A stretch of DNA of 64,000 bases, taken from the NCBI RefSeq assembly GCF_021277265.1, contig NZ_JAJSOH010000032.1, positions 1 through 64,000 of the forward strand, read 5' to 3'. Source of the stretch: Kineosporia rhizophila (GTDB lineage Bacteria > Actinomycetota > Actinomycetes > Actinomycetales > Kineosporiaceae). Numbering within the stretch: position 1 is the first letter of the stretch; every line of letters begins with the position of its first letter. The notes beneath the pieces were generated by a model that was given only the letters and a program-made list of their open reading frames with translations, was not told where the DNA came from and did not search any database. The translations under genes and the position numbers were made by a program. Below, in pieces: positions 62,388-64,000 of this stretch.

Positions 62388-63623
62388 TCAGCCGTCGTTG
62401 CGGCGGCGCCCCTTCCAGGGGATGCCGCTGGAGAGTCGGCCCGTCACTGAACCGGCCCGGCTGATAGCTTCGCTGCCGAGGTTCCTGGCGGCGCTCACGC
62501 CGTGCGCTCCTGCGCCGAGGGCCTTGTCCTTTACGTCCGTGGCGGCATCGGTCCACGCCCTGGCTTCGGACGCCTCGTGGCTCGATTCGATGCTGAGGGC
62601 GCGACGGAAGTCGTGTACGCCGGCCAGGACGTGGTTGCTGGAGCGCACCACGGCCGGGGTGTCGAAGGGGTTCATGAGCACGTTCGCGTTGGCGGTCGCG
62701 ATGGCCGCGTTGATCCTGCTGAGCAGGCGCTCGGTGCTGTCCGAGATGTGGGTGAGCCGTTTCTGCCGGGCTATTTTCAGCCCCAGCCGGTGACCGTCCA
62801 GTTCATCGGGGGACTCGTCCAGGACCCGGTCGAGTTCGAGCACCGCGATAGCGTCCTGCAGCTGGAAGGTGCGGGCCAGAACCGCCAGCCATTCCCGGAC
62901 CACGGTCTCGGCTTCCTTGGCGGTGGCGGCGAGTTCGTTGATGTAGGTCTTGGACTCGAGCCTGTCGGCGAGGGCGTCGAGCTGCAGCAGGGCGTAGGCC
63001 TGGGTGTCGGCGATCGTGGTGGGCGCGGTCTGCACCTTGGACCACATGATGTCGTCGACGCGGCCCCGCTGTTCGCGGATGGTCATGGTCTCGTCGATGA
63101 CCAGGCCGGCGCCGATCATGCGGGCCAGGACGGCGTCGTTCTGGGCGCGCAGAACAGCGTCGACCTTGGCGTCGATGGCGGCGAGATAGTCGGTGATCTC
63201 GTCCATGGTCTGTTTCATCGCCAGTTGGGCCATGATCCCGGCGGCCCCGGCGAGAACCGCCGGGTTGGCGACCAGAGCCTGTGGGGACACGGGGCCTTTG
63301 GAGAACTGGACGATGTTCCGGATCTGGCCGTGCGGACCCCTGACCACTCCGGTGCTGAGCCCCTTGGGGGTCTGGCGCAGTCCGTACTCTGCTACTTTCG
63401 CGGCGGACTGGGGAGTCAGCTGGACCCATCGGCCGGTGTTGGCGACGATCTGCGAACCGGCTTGCGCGACAACGGATCCGCTGTGGAGTACGGACTTGAG
63501 GCGGGGTAGCCCGAGATCCTTCGACGTGAGCCCCTCTGAGGTCAGGAAGCGCTCGACGTCGGCCGGCTGGCCGATGACTGCCAGCCCTTCACCGTCACTG
63601 ATCAGCTGTACTTCGTGGTCCAT
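62388..63623 (-). CDS. Unrecognised 411-residue protein of the DUF262 cluster
   Basis: A 411-residue protein. Residues 75-150 hold a hydrophobic stretch (NPAVLAGAAGIMAQLAMKQT, about 122-141) preceded by VRGPHGQIRNIVQFSKGP; the remainder (about 145-345) is long helices (EITDYLAAIDAKVDAVLRAQ; TTIADTQAYALLQLDALADRL), like a helical-bundle pore or coiled-coil protein. No enzymatic motif is visible. AAAGGAA lies 12 bases before the ATG. It lies between a gene cut by the window edge (16 bases upstream) and the two DUF262 genes (102 bases downstream), all on one strand. It could be a membrane effector or a regulator of the cluster. Its 3' part has a decayed copy at 54.2 kb. Confidence 0.7.
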   Translation of the reverse strand: MDHEVQLISDGEGLAVIGQPADVERFLTSEGLTSKDLGLPRLKSVLHSGSVVAQAGSQIVANTGRWVQLTPQSAAKVAEYGLRQTPKGLSTGVVRGPHGQIRNIVQFSKGPVSPQALVANPAVLAGAAGIMAQLAMKQTMDEITDYLAAIDAKVDAVLRAQNDAVLARMIGAGLVIDETMTIREQRGRVDDIMWSKVQTAPTTIADTQAYALLQLDALADRLESKTYINELAATAKEAETVVREWLAVLARTFQLQDAIAVLELDRVLDESPDELDGHRLGLKIARQKRLTHISDSTERLLSRINAAIATANANVLMNPFDTPAVVRSSNHVLAGVHDFRRALSIESSHEASEARAWTDAATDVKDKALGAGAHGVSAARNLGSEAISRAGSVTGRLSSGIPWKGRRRNDG

Positions 63624-63639
63624 GGCCTGATTGTTCCTT

Positions 63640-64000
63640 TCAGATGGACGTGCGCAGCAGCCGCGTGGTGCTGCGGTACGTCTTCGCTTCGGCTGACTCA
63701 GGGGCGAAGTACTGCACCAGGAAACCGCTCTGGCCTTGCTGGTCAGGATGCACGCGGACGTCATGCTGGGCATCGGCAGCCTGGACGATCGCGGTGGCCT
63801 CGGCTTCCTTGAGCCAGGCCACGATGCGCTCGCGCACGCCGTTGCGCCGGCGGACCTCGACGTTCGAGCGGTAGCGCTGGGCCTCGGGGGAGTCGTCGGA
63901 GTGGAAGCGGGCGATGCCGCATTCCTTGCCGGTCTCGTCGTGGATCGGGGTGTCGGCGCGGTGCCGGTGGGCCGAGAGCGCGGCCGCGGCCTCATGGGGC
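63640..64000 (-). CDS. Gene cut by the window edge, C-terminal 119 aa
   Basis: The frame is open from the window end to a stop at 63640 and shows no start. The visible part reads HEAAAALSAHRHRADTPIHD, ETGKECGIARFHSDDSPEAQ, then an AWLKEAEATAIVQAADAQ helix and a closing strand (GFLVQYFAPESAEAKTY). Sixteen bases separate it from the 411-residue gene, so the two probably form one operon. I know no family. Confidence 0.7.
   Translation of the reverse strand, partial: PHEAAAALSAHRHRADTPIHDETGKECGIARFHSDDSPEAQRYRSNVEVRRRNGVRERIVAWLKEAEATAIVQAADAQHDVRVHPDQQGQSGFLVQYFAPESAEAKTYRSTTRLLRTSI

Noticed and set aside
1..64000. tRNA, rRNA or CRISPR arrays
   Set aside because: No cloverleaf, rRNA core or regular repeat-spacer array was seen on reading; the direct repeats found are minisatellites or coding repeats. 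A tRNA could still be missed by eye.

Overview
The window is high-GC DNA (near 70%) with GTG/TTG starts, a sugar ABC importer that lacks its own ATPase, actinobacterial DUF families and an SCO6880/VirB4-type conjugation module. It comes from an actinomycete; a member of Kineosporiaceae or Streptomyces-like taxa is plausible, but I cannot place the genus. No rRNA, tRNA or CRISPR array was seen.

1-16.6 kb is chromosome-like. After an esterase, a hypothetical gene and a decayed patch comes a carbohydrate locus: sugar-binding lipoprotein, secreted PL8 polysaccharide lyase with three discoidin domains, then (minus strand) a GH130 enzyme and two permeases, a divergent LacI repressor, and a secreted GH16-fold protein with a damaged catalytic motif. 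The same palindrome, AAACCGGTTT, sits inside two near-identical promoters (solute-binding gene and permease operon), so LacI probably controls both. PL8 lyase, GH130, esterase and importer together suggest use of a mannose- and uronate-containing acidic polysaccharide; xanthan is one candidate. Small hypothetical genes follow.

17.2-19.7 kb is a mobile element in which an IS5-type DDE transposase and a complete TnpB nuclease lie between one pair of terminal inverted repeats. An AbrB-type membrane protein follows.

21.8-49.4 kb looks like a conjugative element: a pilin-like protein, VirB6/TrbL-like, PrgI-family, VirB4-like ATPase, TraD/VirD4-like coupling ATPase, replication-relaxation protein, and a fused lytic transglycosylase/NlpC-P60 hydrolase. 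Behind these are accessory genes: duplicated DUF6924 genes, three DUF3846-type paralogues, a GGDEF protein, an amidoligase paired with a class-II glutamine amidotransferase, and three related genes separated by strong hairpins. Arrays of CAAC with about 9-bp spacing recur in the gaps. No relaxase or integrase was recognised.

49.4-64 kb is a patchwork of remnants and conflict genes: a truncated alpha/beta hydrolase, a secreted toxin with a likely immunity gene, a broken thymidylate kinase followed by a NUDIX gene, IS remnants (ISAs1, IS5, IS3), an Rpn-like nuclease, and at the right edge a minus-strand cluster. That cluster has two DUF262-DUF1524 (GmrSD-like) proteins behind an unrecognised 411-residue protein and a gene cut by the window end. 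A shortened copy of the 411-residue gene's 3' part lies 8 kb away. This cluster and the TnpB-carrying IS are the strongest leads for something new.
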